Shown here one piece after another: positions 21,201 to 34,100 of a stretch of DNA of 64,000 nt. This DNA comes from Gracilariopsis chorda (lineage: Eukaryota; Rhodophyta; Florideophyceae; Gracilariales; Gracilariaceae), in NCBI GenBank assembly GCA_003194525.1, contig NBIV01000291.1, forward strand, positions 1-64,000, written 5' to 3'. Position 1 is the stretch's first letter; the number at the start of each line of letters is the position of its first letter. A program made the translations under genes and the position numbers. The notes beneath the pieces were generated by a model. That model saw only the letters and a program-made list of their open reading frames with translations, did no database searches and had not been told where the DNA came from.

Positions 21201-24200
21201 CTGTACAGCTGTGCCAAAAATGAAAAATATGTGTAACATTGTTTAAGTACTCTTTTCAAACGGTTATCAGCCTTGCTTACATGAGGCTACCTTGGCAGCT
21301 TACTAAAATATAAGTCACGCGTTAAATCACATGGGAGCAGGGTCGCAAACGACAGCATGTGCTATAGGCCACGGCTAGCAAAACATTCGCCTCGCGAATG
21401 GGCATAATTTTGGGGGTCATCCTTCGGGTAATGCCTCTGTCTGGCCTGGAGGGCTACATCGATGACACTGCACGAGTTTCCATTTGTAAGAAGAGAAGGT
21501 CGCCTCCAAACTTTGGTAGTCCAAAGTCGGAGAATCAAAAGGACAGTGCTCCGAGTTCTGAAAATCACGAGTCAGAAGATGAGTTTCAAAAACTTGAAGG
21601 CACGCTCTACTATTAGTTCCTGCATTGGGTGAAGAACCTGAAGATCTGTGTGAGGATTTGCACTACCTGGAGCGCTCGTATCTCCATAGAACATAAAGCC
21701 CTCGTGAGGCGCCTTCATGGCAGTATGCAGCACATTAACTAAGGCGATAGGGCTTTTCAGCTCATCCATCTTTTCCACAGTCCCTACTAGTACGACTAGC
21801 TTTCTCTCCAGTGTCCTATAAGCATCATTAACATACGCAAAAACCGGCATCTTTAGCAGCCAAAACCAATTCGAGGATCTAGGTAGCGACGCACCACCCA
21901 ACGAGACCAAACATGCTGCCTCACCAAAAAATTTCTTGTTTAAGACTATCTTTCGCATCTTTACAGTGGAACCATCTACTTTCAATTATCTTTAAGTAAC
22001 GACTCGTAATATCGACACCGGTTCTTGGCAAAAGCTCACACGCTTAGAACGCTTATGGGCAAGATCAGCATAATTGAACGCTTCAGAAGGATCATGACAC
22101 TTAACAACCGAGCTATAGTCCCTCACAAGAAACGTATTCGTCGAAATACATCCCTAATTGCCCCCTTCCCATCATTTGCAAGAGGCTGCCAGTGATTTCG
22201 AGCTCTTGTGGTAATTTTGCTAGCTGTAAAGCCAGAAAGCTATGTATGCGTTCCGCAATGAATACTAAGCGTCTCCAACACAGAAGCAGCACCGGCAGCA
22301 GAGCATACATTCGTTCAATATCTCGTAAAATTGGCCTCATGACAAAAGTACATTCTAATGTGCTCCAAGGTATACAGGCGGTTGTAGAACGGATCAATAT
22401 ACAATTTCCAATTCGTAACGTGTTAGAAGATTCCGTTTGCTCTTGCGCTTAAAAAACTATGATTAAGGTGTTGGGGGTCGTCCGTATCCTAAGATTGGAG
22501 ATTTGCTTATCACCCTTGAGTCGTTGAAGGTAGTCATGTTTTGGGACAGGGAAACACCCATTGAACTCTTCTGGCTTCTCGACGCATACTTCCACTAATT
22601 TAGACTTCAATAACGTTTCCAAAGGAATTTTTAATGCCCATTACTGACCATAATAGCGTCGTTCTAACTTTGGACCTGCGTTTCAAAGATAGAATCAGAG
22701 AATATTGATCCGGAGTTTGGGTCGCAATACGACTTCTCTAGTGTGGCTGGCAGTATTACAAAGAGAAGTAAATCCAGGAACGCCTATCTTAGACTAAGAT
22801 GGATCTCCACGGCATCTGCCTTCTCAAAACTATCTCTGTACATGTTAATATATGGAAAACAGGACACTGCCTAAACGTGAAGTCATTTGAGACGATAAAA
22901 CTGCTCACGTCGTTCAAAAGGTACTCCTAGAGGTGGGCTGCACGTTCCAACCGAATTAAAAACCGTTCTGCAGTGGCCAGAAAAGGCGGAACGAAAGTCC
23001 AACTAATACGGTATGCAAGGTGCGTAAAGTTTGTTGAGACCCCAAACACAACAATAGGCAGCACAGAGGGTGAGACTAGTGCGAAAGAAACAAGCAGAAG
23101 ATAAGCGACATTTTAAGAATATTGGATTTCCTGCCGTGGTCTCCTTAAATGAGAGAAGATGACGTCAATCCATAAGTAAATATTGCTACTATTATAAACT
23201 ATCTACAAGTTGCAATACAAAACGAATGATTAATCTTACTCGTCCCCACCTGCTCCCTCAGTTGTCTGGGAGCGTATCGTCTCGGCGAGTTTCAAAGCGG
23301 GCTCGGCTGATCGTAAATGCGTATAAAATCGAAACTGGGAGTTGTAAGTCTGTTTCGATTGAGAATAAGAATTCTATTTGAGGTGCATGGTCAGCTCCCA
23401 GATGCAGTTTCCCGTTTCATTCTCTATTGTGTAAAGGCAGCACGCCATAACCTCAACAGCCAATGATTTAGTCATCCATTCAATGTTTGACAATGATACA
23501 ACATCTGTGTTTTCGGAATCTTAGTTGGACCAGCAAGACTGCAATGGGTCCATATGAAAACCCAAAAAGGCTCTTTTGAAGTTGGCAATAGTTGCAAGAC
23601 GGTCAAAACCGAATTCTGGAAAGCTGAACTTCGTTCAGCGCAGGTCTCTCTTCACAAAACGGACTTGCGACCTATTTTGAAGCTTCAAAGTCACTCGTTA
23701 AAGTTTACGTTCATGGTTACCATTGACACTGTCACACCTACTACCAAGCCTTCACAATACATGTCCATCCCAACATCAAAGAAATCAGATCAGATCCTTC
23801 ACAACCTTCTGCTACTCACGTGTCCGAGGCCTGCGTCTCAGTATCTTCGAAAGTCATCTGAAAGAAGTCCAGCGGACAGCTCTTCTCGTTCTCATACACC
23901 TCCCTCGCCCCATTCCAGCTCCCCATCCTCGCCAGCGAACTGTTTCAAAACTGTCAGCCTAACTCCTTCTCGTCCTGAAATATCTTACTTATTGTGACAA
24001 GAATGCTATGTAGCCTGCACTAAGAAGCCCTTATCAAACAGAATAGTTTGTTCACCGGGACGCACTACTATCCTGCAAATTAAACGTTCCAGCTTTGCAG
24101 TAAGCACTGTGAAACTTTGAACTTCTTCCTCAACAAAAACGAGACATGTATAGTGCCATACACTAGAGAACAAGAGCGTTAGAATGCTTCGTATCTACAA

Positions 24201-25119
24201 ACAAGCAGTTGGAGAACTCTGCTGAATCTCATGGAACATGGTTCCGACCACATGTGTGTGCTAAAAGGTAGAAGCTTGGCGTGGGGATGATTTTACTGTA
24301 CACCACTTCCCTGGGAATTCTTACCACTGAAAACGCAAACTGAAAACAGCGAGTTCTTTACGAGCCGCACACAACGTGGAGGCATGAATTGCAATGTGCT
24401 TTATCAACAAAAGAGTTATTAGCGGTCGTAGTCAGGTTCATTCAGCGATAGACCTGAACATTGCAGAAAGGAGCACGTGTCGCCCAGAGTCATTAAACAT
24501 GGGAAAGCAAGACAAGCACATGTAGCATGACTTGCAAGGTGCGAAAAAGAGACCACGCTCTCTGCGCACATTACGAGCTATAATAAAATTCAGGAACTAA
24601 GTCCATAATAATAGGCAGAATCTGGCTCGTTAACACAAAATTGACGCAGCGAAGATTGTTCAGACAGACAAATCTAGTATAAGCTCAAGACGTACAAAAG
24701 TTTCCAACATTCTGCCCTGTTTCTTTTGTGCTTCACAAATATCAGCAAACAATACCTCCAGTTGCGCTGTCCCGGAAGACGGCTTAGCAGACCTTCGTAC
24801 CGTCCAGCATCAATTCTGCTCTGGCAACAATACGTATTCTTCAAAAATGAAGATTCATTCTCGGCAGCAGTGCAGCCGGCAGAAGAATCCACTATCTCTC
24901 TGGGATACAAAGAAAATTGTGATTCTTCTTTCTGCAACGCACGGATTCCATGGGATCATCCAGGAATTGAGAAAATAACAAACTCGGGAGGGCATATGGC
25001 CTTGCTGGTTTTTGCTACTTACCAGCGTCAGAAAAGAGAAGTTAAGAATCTAAAGCAAACCACGAATTGCAGTGCTTCAACAAAGAAGCATGGCCGTTTG
25101 AAAAAATTCAGCATGGAGT
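21201..25119. other. No recognisable gene (about 3.9 kb)
   Basis: Moderately AT-rich sequence with only short open frames. A 137-codon frame on the minus strand (21985-21572) and a 147-codon frame on the plus strand (23554-23997, Ser/Pro-rich C-terminus) have no family resemblance and no supporting features, so I do not call them genes. Confidence 0.5.
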
Positions 25120-26079
25120 TTCGCTCGCGCTTCCTTTCCAACTCAACGTCTTGTGCAGGATACGGCTGCTTCGTTTGTTTTCCTACCTTGCCTCATCTAT
25201 TCATTTACAAATACAAGTACAACCGTCTACTTTACACGGTGAGAGAGACAAACAACAGTTTAAGAAAAGTACTCAAAAGCGTCGCGCTAGTCTCAACTAC
25301 AATGCAGAAAATAATCAGCAGCTCCTTTATTTGGTAGCGGATATTGAACGGCTTGGTAGAAACCATTGGAACAGAGTTGCAGAACAGTTTACGCAGTAGG
25401 CTGAAGAGAACGACTGACCACAAATTAACGCAAACATTTTTAAGGATACGTTTGATCACCTCGCTTCCAAAAAGAAACCAACCGGAGATCCACATATTCC
25501 GCCGGAACTGCATCCAGCGAAAAGATTATATCGTGATATGAAGGCCAAAGCACAGGCGAGTGTGCTCGAAACTCACGGTGAGAACCTTCCACTGCCCGAG
25601 AAAGAAATGGAAAAACCAAGAAAACGTCTGGTGTGGTCGGTGAAAGTAGGAAGAGGAAATTACCAGATAATCCCATGCTTCAATTGGCGAAACGAATGCA
25701 GGTATATGTTGCAAAACACATGGAAACTATGAAGACGATCATGCTTGATACTACTGAGTTTATCAAGAGTCCTTTGCAAACCGAAGGAAGTGCTGTATCT
25801 ATACCGGGTTTTCAAGACTTGATTTGGAAAGAAACGGAAACGGCAATACGTAAAGTTGTTAAGGAGCTTTTAACTCGACATAATTTTTATCCGAGTGCTG
25901 CAAATGCACCAGCAGTGCTGCCTACTATAGGAGAAATATTCCAATCCTCTCCTGAACAAGAACAGTGTTTACAGGAATCTGAGAGTGAGATAAAGATGCA
26001 ATGGGTTTGCATCGGCCTTAGTAAGGGGAAAGGCCATACACTATGGATGAGTAACAAAGTAAAAAGATACGTACAGTGA
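25120..26079 (+). pseudogene. Myb/SANT-like protein remnant, probable Harbinger accessory protein
   Basis: The conceptual product contains a SANT-like end (LGRNHWNRVAEQFTQ), then after two in-frame stops (TAG and TGA near 25398-25415) the segment ASKKKPTGDPHIPPELHPAK, a pattern known from Myb/SANT-like proteins encoded by transposons. After a frameshift near 25640 follows GESRKRKLPDNPMLQLAK and a helical region to 26079. PIF/Harbinger elements encode a DDE transposase plus such a DNA-binding protein, and a Harbinger transposase remnant lies 1.2 kb downstream on the opposite strand. The assignment to one element is inference. Confidence 0.5.
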
Positions 26080-26584
26080 TGATTAATATACTATTATTTG
26101 ATATAACCAGACTAGTAAAAGCGGAATTTAGATAAGCTAGTGAAACAGTCGTTGAGATTGGTAAGTCCTTGATCATAATGCTGATGGAAAGTGTTCAGAG
26201 CAGTGTACGTCGACAACAGCAGCAGTTACGTTGATTTTGGCGGGGCCTATGCGTTTCCGCACCATTTTGACATGGACGTAGACGAGTATGCATGGGAAGT
26301 GGGTGACGCAGTGGCGCACCTTTACCTGGCCAGAAGCGTGTGGCTTCTTGAACGGGCGTTTTCGGATTCTCATCCCTGTGTGGAGGGAGTGCCCATGAGT
26401 AGACTGCTGCAGCAAGAATGGGTGTAATTTGTTGACAAAGAGGTATCGGAATGGATGTTAAACGATCAGAAGGCACAGAAAAGCATTTGAACGCACCCTG
26501 AGCTGCTTTTCGATACATTCCACGAGTGATGGACGTGGGAGCCATGAGAAGTGACGCAAAGTGATGACGAGGGTGCTTAATGCA

Positions 26585-26658
26585 GCGAGTTGGCCGAGCG
26601 CTGTAGTGGTGGCGCAAATAGCTTTGTGGAAACGCCAGGGTTCCACTCTGGAACTCCC
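26585..26658 (+). other. tRNA-like sequence with A-box and B-box (pseudogene or SINE head)
   Basis: TTGGCCGAGCG fits the internal A box and GGGTTCCACTCTGG is close to the B box of RNA polymerase III genes. The ends GCGAGTT and AACTCCC pair at six of seven positions as an acceptor stem. A normal anticodon arm with U33 cannot be drawn, so this is not a working tRNA. The TGGCCGAG start recalls Leu/Ser tRNAs. Confidence 0.3.
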
Positions 26659-27234
26659 ACAGTTGTGTGCCTGCGCATTCAAATGCTGAGTACCGTCACG
26701 CCAACCGCAACGTCAAGTGGTGTGCTCTTCTTGCTCTGCCATTCCGTCCTTGCCCGCCACTCGACCCATCCTCACGGGCTTTCCAAATACGTCACTGCGT
26801 TCTCACTGCCACCCCTCTACGCATCCCCGCGCACACCCTCCCCATCAATCCCAACTCTCATCATGTCTGCTCCCCAGCCGCAACCTCACGTTACTGTACT
26901 GCTTCCACCCCTGGCTCCAGTACCACTGCTCAGTGTGTCCGCCTCTTTTGCTGCCACTCACTGGTGTTCTCTACGAGTACCACACCTTCAACCCTGCCTC
27001 CCTGCGTTCCAATGGCACCTTATTGCAAGGTACGTCTAAGCCAACAGCCACTGCTTTATAAAGACCGCCTGATTCTATTCAAAATTGCATTGTTTGAGGC
27101 CTATGGCTTTGGCAACAGCGTTTATGCCATTTACGTAGTTCACGACCTTGTTGCCACCGTTTAATAGAAAAAGGGGGCTCAAAAAATGTATACACTGTAG
27201 GTACGTGATACCATCAACCACATCCCGAACATTT

Positions 27235-27884
27235 TCATACCTCAAACACTGACCCTGTCTCATAAAACACAGTTCCACGTGTGCGGTAGTTCATTAACTG
27301 ACAGCAAATCGCAATTATATCAAACCGTCTCCCACTATCAGCTGGTATGATCGTACTACGTCTTCTGAAAGGAATTTTTAACGCGTGTACACCCCACCCC
27401 GCAGACTGGCGGTAAGCAGGATATATTTTCTCAAGTAGACAGTCCATTGCCGCCATCTCTATAGACCTCGGCACCTGTTTCGCTTCGTTCAACTTCTCAG
27501 AGCGCATCAATTTCCTATTTGTTAATCTTAGGATGGCTGCGCATGCACTATCACCAATGATTGGGTACCCCGGTTGCGTGACCTCATCAGACAAACGTGG
27601 CCAGTAGAGACCAGAAACCCCTACAATTTTGGAGTCGTGCCATGAGCATGTATAATTGATCGCTGCATGGATGATTTCCCCATAGACGTTACACATGTGT
27701 AACATTTCATTTCAATTGTACCAAATCCCCCTTCTGGCGGTCCGTAGATATGGCCGAAATGAGTCGAATAAAGCCCTATTGGACCTAAACCCAGGATTGG
27801 AGCTTCCGGAATAGGCTTTACAGCAATATAAAGAACGTCAACACCACTCCACACCCTCACCCTCCATGACAAAAAAAATGTCAT
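27235..27884 (-). pseudogene. PIF/Harbinger-type DDE transposase remnant
   Basis: The minus strand encodes VYGEIIHAAINYTCSWHDSK, matching the conserved HARBI1-type core with the catalytic Asp in SWHD, then YPIIGDSACAA with the second conserved Gly-Asp, and near the C-terminus SAGWGVHALKIPF and NYRTRGTVFYETG, matching the third catalytic region and the terminal segment of DDE_Tnp_4 proteins. The part upstream (27884-27706) is in another frame (VKPIPEAPILGLG). Total coding length is shorter than a normal transposase and frames are shifted, so it is dead. Terminal inverted repeats were not found. Confidence 0.65.
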
Positions 27885-28369
27885 GCGCCCCTAGCAGGAC
27901 TGCAAAATGGGGATCGATTGCCATCTTCTTGGGATGGGTTCCAATTTTTTCCCAAGTCGAAGTAGTCTTCCTCGAAGCTCGGTGTGTCCGTATAGTAGCG
28001 CATGATAATATTCTTCTTCAGATAACTGCTTCGGTTGTCCTCGTAGGCCGACCGAGCAATTGAAAGATCTTCTGCAGACAGTATATAGCCCCTCCAGCTT
28101 AGACGACAGGATGCGGCGGAGCGAACGGACGCAGCAGGTATAGAACGCTTCAATAATTGGAATTCACGACACGAGTATCACGTTGTTGTGTGCTTAGCAC
28201 TCACAACACTTATATTGTCCTTTCGGAAAGAAGAGACATGAAACTTGGAAGTAAGGAGTGTTGACGATAATGTAAACCGATCCGATAATCACTACTTCCA
28301 GTCAAACCACTGCACACACGTGGACGGCACAACTTTTGTTGGTTTTAGAGCTTTCTTGTATAATTTGCA

Positions 28370-28564
28370 TCATTTTTCGCCGGCACAGGACGGTTCTTTG
28401 TTATAAATTTCTTCGTATGAAGCCAAATGCGGCGTCGCATCGATTCTTCTTATGCCCATAAACGATGAAGTAGAGATTAATCTCGCATCATGACACAAAA
28501 GGCCAGCATTCATAGCATATACCGATTCATGTTTTCGCCGGCACAATTGTCGCCGTGTAGACAA
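28370..28564 (-). pseudogene. Possible second DDE transposase fragment
   Basis: The 64-residue frame contains KHESVYAMNAGLLCHDARL, which resembles the segment around the first catalytic Asp of HARBI1/DDE_Tnp_4 proteins (Y-x-N, then C-D). It does not join in frame to the Harbinger remnant at 27235-27884 and may belong to a different copy. The match is short. Confidence 0.3.
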
Positions 28565-30761
28565 ATTATCCTGACATTCGATAGAGTAGGAACGTTCTTA
28601 TGACTCTCCATACAGTGGAACAGCATAGACCCAAACTCGTTCCTACTTTTTTTGTTCAGCTTTCTGGTAAACCATACACAAACGTTTTGTTGAAATTACT
28701 GCTGTGAACTCCGAAAATTTTGAACTTGAGGGCGATAACAAAATGCGGCTGTCTAGGCTTTTGAAAGAGGTGAGGCAGTAAAATATTTTATGCAAAGGAA
28801 AACTTCAAGTGCAACTTACCCTTGTTTGGATAGAGGATTTATAGAACCGAAATTCCTGGCCAGCTTCTTCTCTGTGCCTACTGCGCACGCGCGAAGGCGA
28901 TTCAAGAATCGTAGCATTGGTGGCACTCGACACAAGACATGAGAGCTCAATGCACGTGTCGTAGAAATCACTCCCGCTCTAGAGAATGCGAAGGGTTGGT
29001 GGGTGCGAACGCCAGACTTTTACAAAGCTGTTCTGCAATAGATTGCGTTGGTAGAAAAACAAGTTGATAGCTTGTTCCATCCATGATGTCCCGCCAATCA
29101 AAGCAGTACTTCTCTTAGACATTTTCGCGCGTTCTCTCACTTGGAAAGCAGTGGATAGGGTTTTCGTCAGCACACCCTCGGACGGTGGGGCACGGTATGG
29201 CGTTGATTTCACCATAGCGCTTCAGGAATACAAGGGCAAGAACGATCTGTACTGTCAACGTCCCTTTGGGGTTGGCTTTAGCACCGCCATTGGCAAGCTG
29301 AAAACGTTCGGAGCTTGCCATCATCTTGCCGAGACGGTTGATATTGCACAGATGCATCTGAACTATCGCAAAAAATACAGCTCGAAATTCGCCCCTACCG
29401 CGTATGCAATACCTTGTAGTACAGTAGGAATCCTTATACGTGCTTTGAGTGCGTTTCCGAGATCTCGTATGACCCCGCAGCAGCTCATTCGTGTCGGCCT
29501 GATGTGAAGTAACTGCCAGTGTTATTGCGCGCGCTGTGAAACTGCGGTCAGTTTCAGAGAGCAGTGCAAAACTCTTTGCCAGCTCTATCATATCCAGAAT
29601 GGCGCACGTACGTTTACAGAGACACTGAGACATTGGAGTGTCAAAGAAGCGTATTGCGTTGCAGTTATAAACTCCATGGCGTTTGTCATCTTAATTGAAA
29701 GCTGCAAGGACGATTTCCGCTAACTGAGTGAGTTCGCTGCTCTGAAGAGTCAGGGAGGTGCCATCATCGACCACTTCAGATATAGCGACAGGGGCTGCCA
29801 CGAAGAGGTCCTTTTCTTGTAAGTCCTAAAGTGTAAAGGGGTCGCGGAGCTGCATGAAGAGGTGTGGGTGACGATGGAGCTTGTGGGATTTGGTTCATTG
29901 TGGTGGGGGAATGGACCTGAAAAATGAGATAAAACGATGCTTTCTACTTTTTGCCAGACAATGCTGGCGTTTCGCAAATCTTTGTGGACGAAATATCGTC
30001 TGCTTGTAACCGCCGTAGAATCGCGCGTTTTCAGCCGTTCAATTTAGGACAGCCACCAACGGAAAGCTGAGATCTTTAGCTTTGTAGCGATGTATTGATC
30101 TCCCATTGGACGTAATACTGCATTTGGACAAATTGAAATAGAACGGCGCACACATGAACAGGTTCGTAACCTCTGTATGCTGCGTATATCTTTTGAAGTA
30201 AGAGTTCTGGAGGTTAAAATCATCGTTACCTGCACAACAGAAACGCCCATCATCAACAACTTCAAATACACCCTTCTAGTACATGGCTGCTTCTGGTTTT
30301 GACTGCTTCAGATTTGTTGCAGAGTCATGCATCTGAAGTACAGGTGGCCATTCAATACGAGCTTCCCGCATGGGTACGGCATTTAGAGCTCTTAACATCA
30401 CCACTAATCCGTGTTTCAACCACGCACTCACGCTAGATGGCACAAGGCCGAATATTGGGCAAAGCGAGTACATCACATCCGCCGTTCTCACAGAACACAG
30501 CACCAATCCCAGAAGCTCCACTGATCGCAAACCTGCTTTCCGTCCCCTGTTGTTGGCATGCTTGGAATATGGTGAATGATGTTCACAAGTTTTGTAGTAC
30601 AATAGGTACTATATATGCTCCTAAGGATGGGCTGTTACGGAAGATTCCTAACGGAGTATCAGTATTTTGGAACTGGTGCCACGTAGCACATAACTCCAGA
30701 GAAATCGTTACAGCGGACTGTATTTCGATTAGGGAGAATAACCTAACTTGGATTTTTATAG
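28565..30761. other. No recognisable gene (about 2.2 kb)
   Basis: Overlapping open frames of 147 codons (plus, 29064-29507) and 172 codons (minus, 29633-29115) compete over the same bases; neither resembles a known protein. Nothing else was recognised. Confidence 0.45.
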
Positions 30762-31158
30762 GCTACAATAGATACTTTCCGTCGAGCTCAGCTCGCGGTA
30801 CTATATATAGTGCGTCGCTGGAGCTACACCTCCGGAAGTAAACCAAGCACCCTCAAGGTTTGTTGTATTGCGTCTGGGTAAACCTTGTGATACTCATCTT
30901 CAGGTACACTATTATGTCATGCTCTAGGTGTGGTTCCTAGGCCGCTGATACCCAGCGCGTCCCATAGCCGCGCCTGTAGGATTATCTTCCGCCCAGTGAA
31001 CTTGCCCTTCACTTGGTGCTTTCGCATCTTCTTTCAGGAATTCCCCGGTCACCGCTCCTATATTAGGGAGACCATCACCTATTGGAACCCATCTGTTAGG
31101 CCGAATCTAAATGTCCCATTTTACGGAAGTTGTGCTCACCACTGGGGATACAACATGG
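30762..31158 (-). repeat. Fragment of the family B LTR, inverted
   Basis: The reverse complement aligns with 54372-54784, the 5' part of the LTR of element B. Shared stretches include CAGCTCGCGG, CTTCAGGTACACTATTA and GTTGTGCTCACCACTGG. On its own strand it starts near TGTTGTATCCCCAGTGG, comparable to the B LTR start TGTGGTACAGCCAGTGG. The match stops at 30762, so only about the first 400 bp of the LTR are present. Open frames here are LTR sequence. Confidence 0.7.
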
Positions 31159-34100
31159 TTTATTCGCGTCGCCACAGTTTTGAACAATATGGCCGAAACA
31201 TGGTCAGAATATGGCCTAATTGTGCCATGACGTTGAACAAAATTTGTTTCTCTTCACCAAATACACGTCCTCGTAAATTTTGGACTTAAACGGCCACATT
31301 TTGGCCAGATTTTGGCTATACTTGGATCATTTATAGTATTCATAGGGTTCCACAAAGTAGCCCTCTTGTACTATATCTTTATATTCTGCACTGCTATTCT
31401 CGCATTTTAGATTTGATCAAAGTCTACAATCAGTTTGAGTTTGAGCAGCGTATGGTACAACAAGGTGATTTCCTCAAAACCAATAGTGTCGTTGACGCTT
31501 CCAAGAAGAACAGAGTCTCCATCATCAAAGACATTTACTCTAGAACCTCCAGCGAAGCCTTATTGGTCTCAATGACTTTACTCTAAAGAAATGTTTGGAA
31601 TAACGGAAGTGCCGGTCGATTGTAAACAGATGAAGTGGAGGATAGAATGATGTCCAACGGATATCAAATGGTGTGCACAGAATGTTCGCTTTTGCACCCT
31701 CTGGAGGTGTCGCTTTGTGGACTGGGTGGGGCGGCACAGGAGTGCTCATGGAGCGCTTAAGGTACATCGTGCTCTCCCATTCTACTGTCATTGCTGCCCA
31801 TAGACTCTTCTCATATTCCAAATGCAATCCCCGCGTCGTACAGAAAATGAAAAAATCAGAAAAGGAAAGTGCGAGAGTTCCACGTTGGAGCCAGCGCGGA
31901 GTACGTTTTGAGGCTCTACGGAGCTTGAGGGCCGAAAGCTGGGCACTCAATTTGCCCGTACGAAGCTTTAATTTGTTTGACGGTCAACGTTATCACCGTC
32001 TCAATCCAATTCGTCAAGTGCAGTAGCATGCAAGGCAGGCTTCACCACCTTCTTCTTTTCAGTCTTACTTGTAGCCACACTCATTCCTGTCTCCCTTTTT
32101 GAAACCAGAGTGGATCAGTGGCCGCATTACAGTTCGTCAGACGCATGGAGCTGCAATTTCCGTCCGCTGGCTCCCAGTCTCCTCCGCCTCAATGTCACTC
32201 TGGCTACGAAGCGCCATCATTGACGTATCGTAGAGGTATATACTGGCAGCCACCATCTCCCTCAGAGTGCTCGGCGGCTTCTCAGGACACTGGAAGGCGT
32301 AAGAATACTCAGCTCTCATATTGCCAGTGGTCATCGTCTTCCAGACGAACCATCAACTGGACATCCTGGAGTTTAGATGCACTCAAAGAGTGGCCCTGTA
32401 TCGCCTCGCACAGCCCCTTCCCAATACCATTCGCAGCAACCGAAAACTTTCAGGTGCGGAGTCCCAACTCTGTCCCTCTCATTCCTCTTCCCTACCTTCA
32501 GAAAAGGTACACCAACCACCAGACCTACAGACCCACGCGCTATTTCACACTGACTTTGCCCTTCTGGGTATCGTCCGTGTTTGACATAACGGTGATGTTT
32601 TGTTCGGCAAGACTATGCTAGAGTCTTTCTATACTAGCCAATTTCTAGCAGTTCTTATAAAATCCGAGGACTATTGTGCTATTGTGAGCCAGTACTGTTT
32701 CTGGTTTATTGTTAACAACGAACGCTCTCTCCACTTCCGCTTATTTTTCGGATTTTCAAGTTCAAGTTTAAATCGAATTTGCTGCTTCCCTCATTTCCTG
32801 GGGCAAGAATTTTCTGTCCAGCCACTCATATACCCTAGTGTCTATTTTTCGTTGACCTTATATGAGGTTAGATATAAACTTTTCTATAAAACAAAAATTT
32901 GAAACATTTCTTATAGGTTTTTGTACCATATTATTCGGAAACACAGCCGCTGCTAAGGCGTTGAACAGGCATAAGATTTGTAACACAGACATGCACGTTA
33001 AATATAAAAGCAAATGCCCTTAAATGCTCAAAAAGTAAGCAAAAAAATACTTTCTGACTTTGCAGTAAAAGAATATGTACATATCAGTATGTAAAGCAGC
33101 TAAATTAGTAAAATTTGCTAACACTGTTTAGGAAGCGCTGGAAATCAGTAGAGTAGTTATTACTGCCAGTATCATGAGTCGTTTTGGCTATAAAAACTCT
33201 CAAGAAGGCTTTTATTTTTCCCAATAGTTAAATCTACGCAACTTTGGCTTTCTCATCCGCTTTGAAGCTTCTGCGCTTCACAAAACCTTCGGACAACGGA
33301 GCTTGTAGCTGTAAAATTACATATATAACAAATCATCTATGACTGTTTCTGAGTAACACCGAAATTTCTTTGCAGATTGCGAATGGTAGAATATAGATGT
33401 TTTGAAAGCAAGCACCATCAGATACTAATTTGGTTAAATGTTTGGATGTTCCTCTGGCCCTTTATGAGGTCAGCAAGCCGGTCGGATAGACATTGCTTTA
33501 GGTGTTTTGGAGTTTACGATACCTTCAGTATCCTTTTCACTCGCCTTTCATGGGTACCCCCTGGTAGCGGCGCGGGTGGTCGTGGGGTTATACTGCGCCC
33601 GAGTTGTAACCACAAACAATTTTATTTTGATTATTTTTGGTGGGGGTTATCCCTTCAACCCTCCACATCCGTTCCTTGCACTTCATATTTTTTGGTGAAG
33701 AAAACATCACAAACTCATTTATTCCGTGCCTAATCCGTCAACCCACAACCCCTTACACTCGAACACGTCCAAAACGACTAAGCCGGTGCAGTCGGGACCT
33801 CCCGTTCTATCGGCCCACAAAATGGACCAATAATTGAACCGTTTTGGCGACCAGTTTACCCAGCCGTCATATGCAGAATCTTTAAAGATGTGTGGAGGTT
33901 GCAAACGATCAGATGCCATTTATGCTGCGCGTAGCGGGGCTGTTTGCACGAACATGGGCCAAAACACCATATGATAGTTCCAAATAACAGAAGAAATATC
34001 AAGAGAATTGTCTAGTGGTACAAGATCTTTGCAACCTCTGAGAGGAAGACTAAGCACCATTAGACCAAACACAAAGTGCTTACCAAATAGTAAACTTGAA

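Noticed and set aside
29064..29633. Competing 147- and 172-codon frames on both strands
   Set aside because: They use the same bases in opposite directions, neither resembles a known protein and no motif decides between them.
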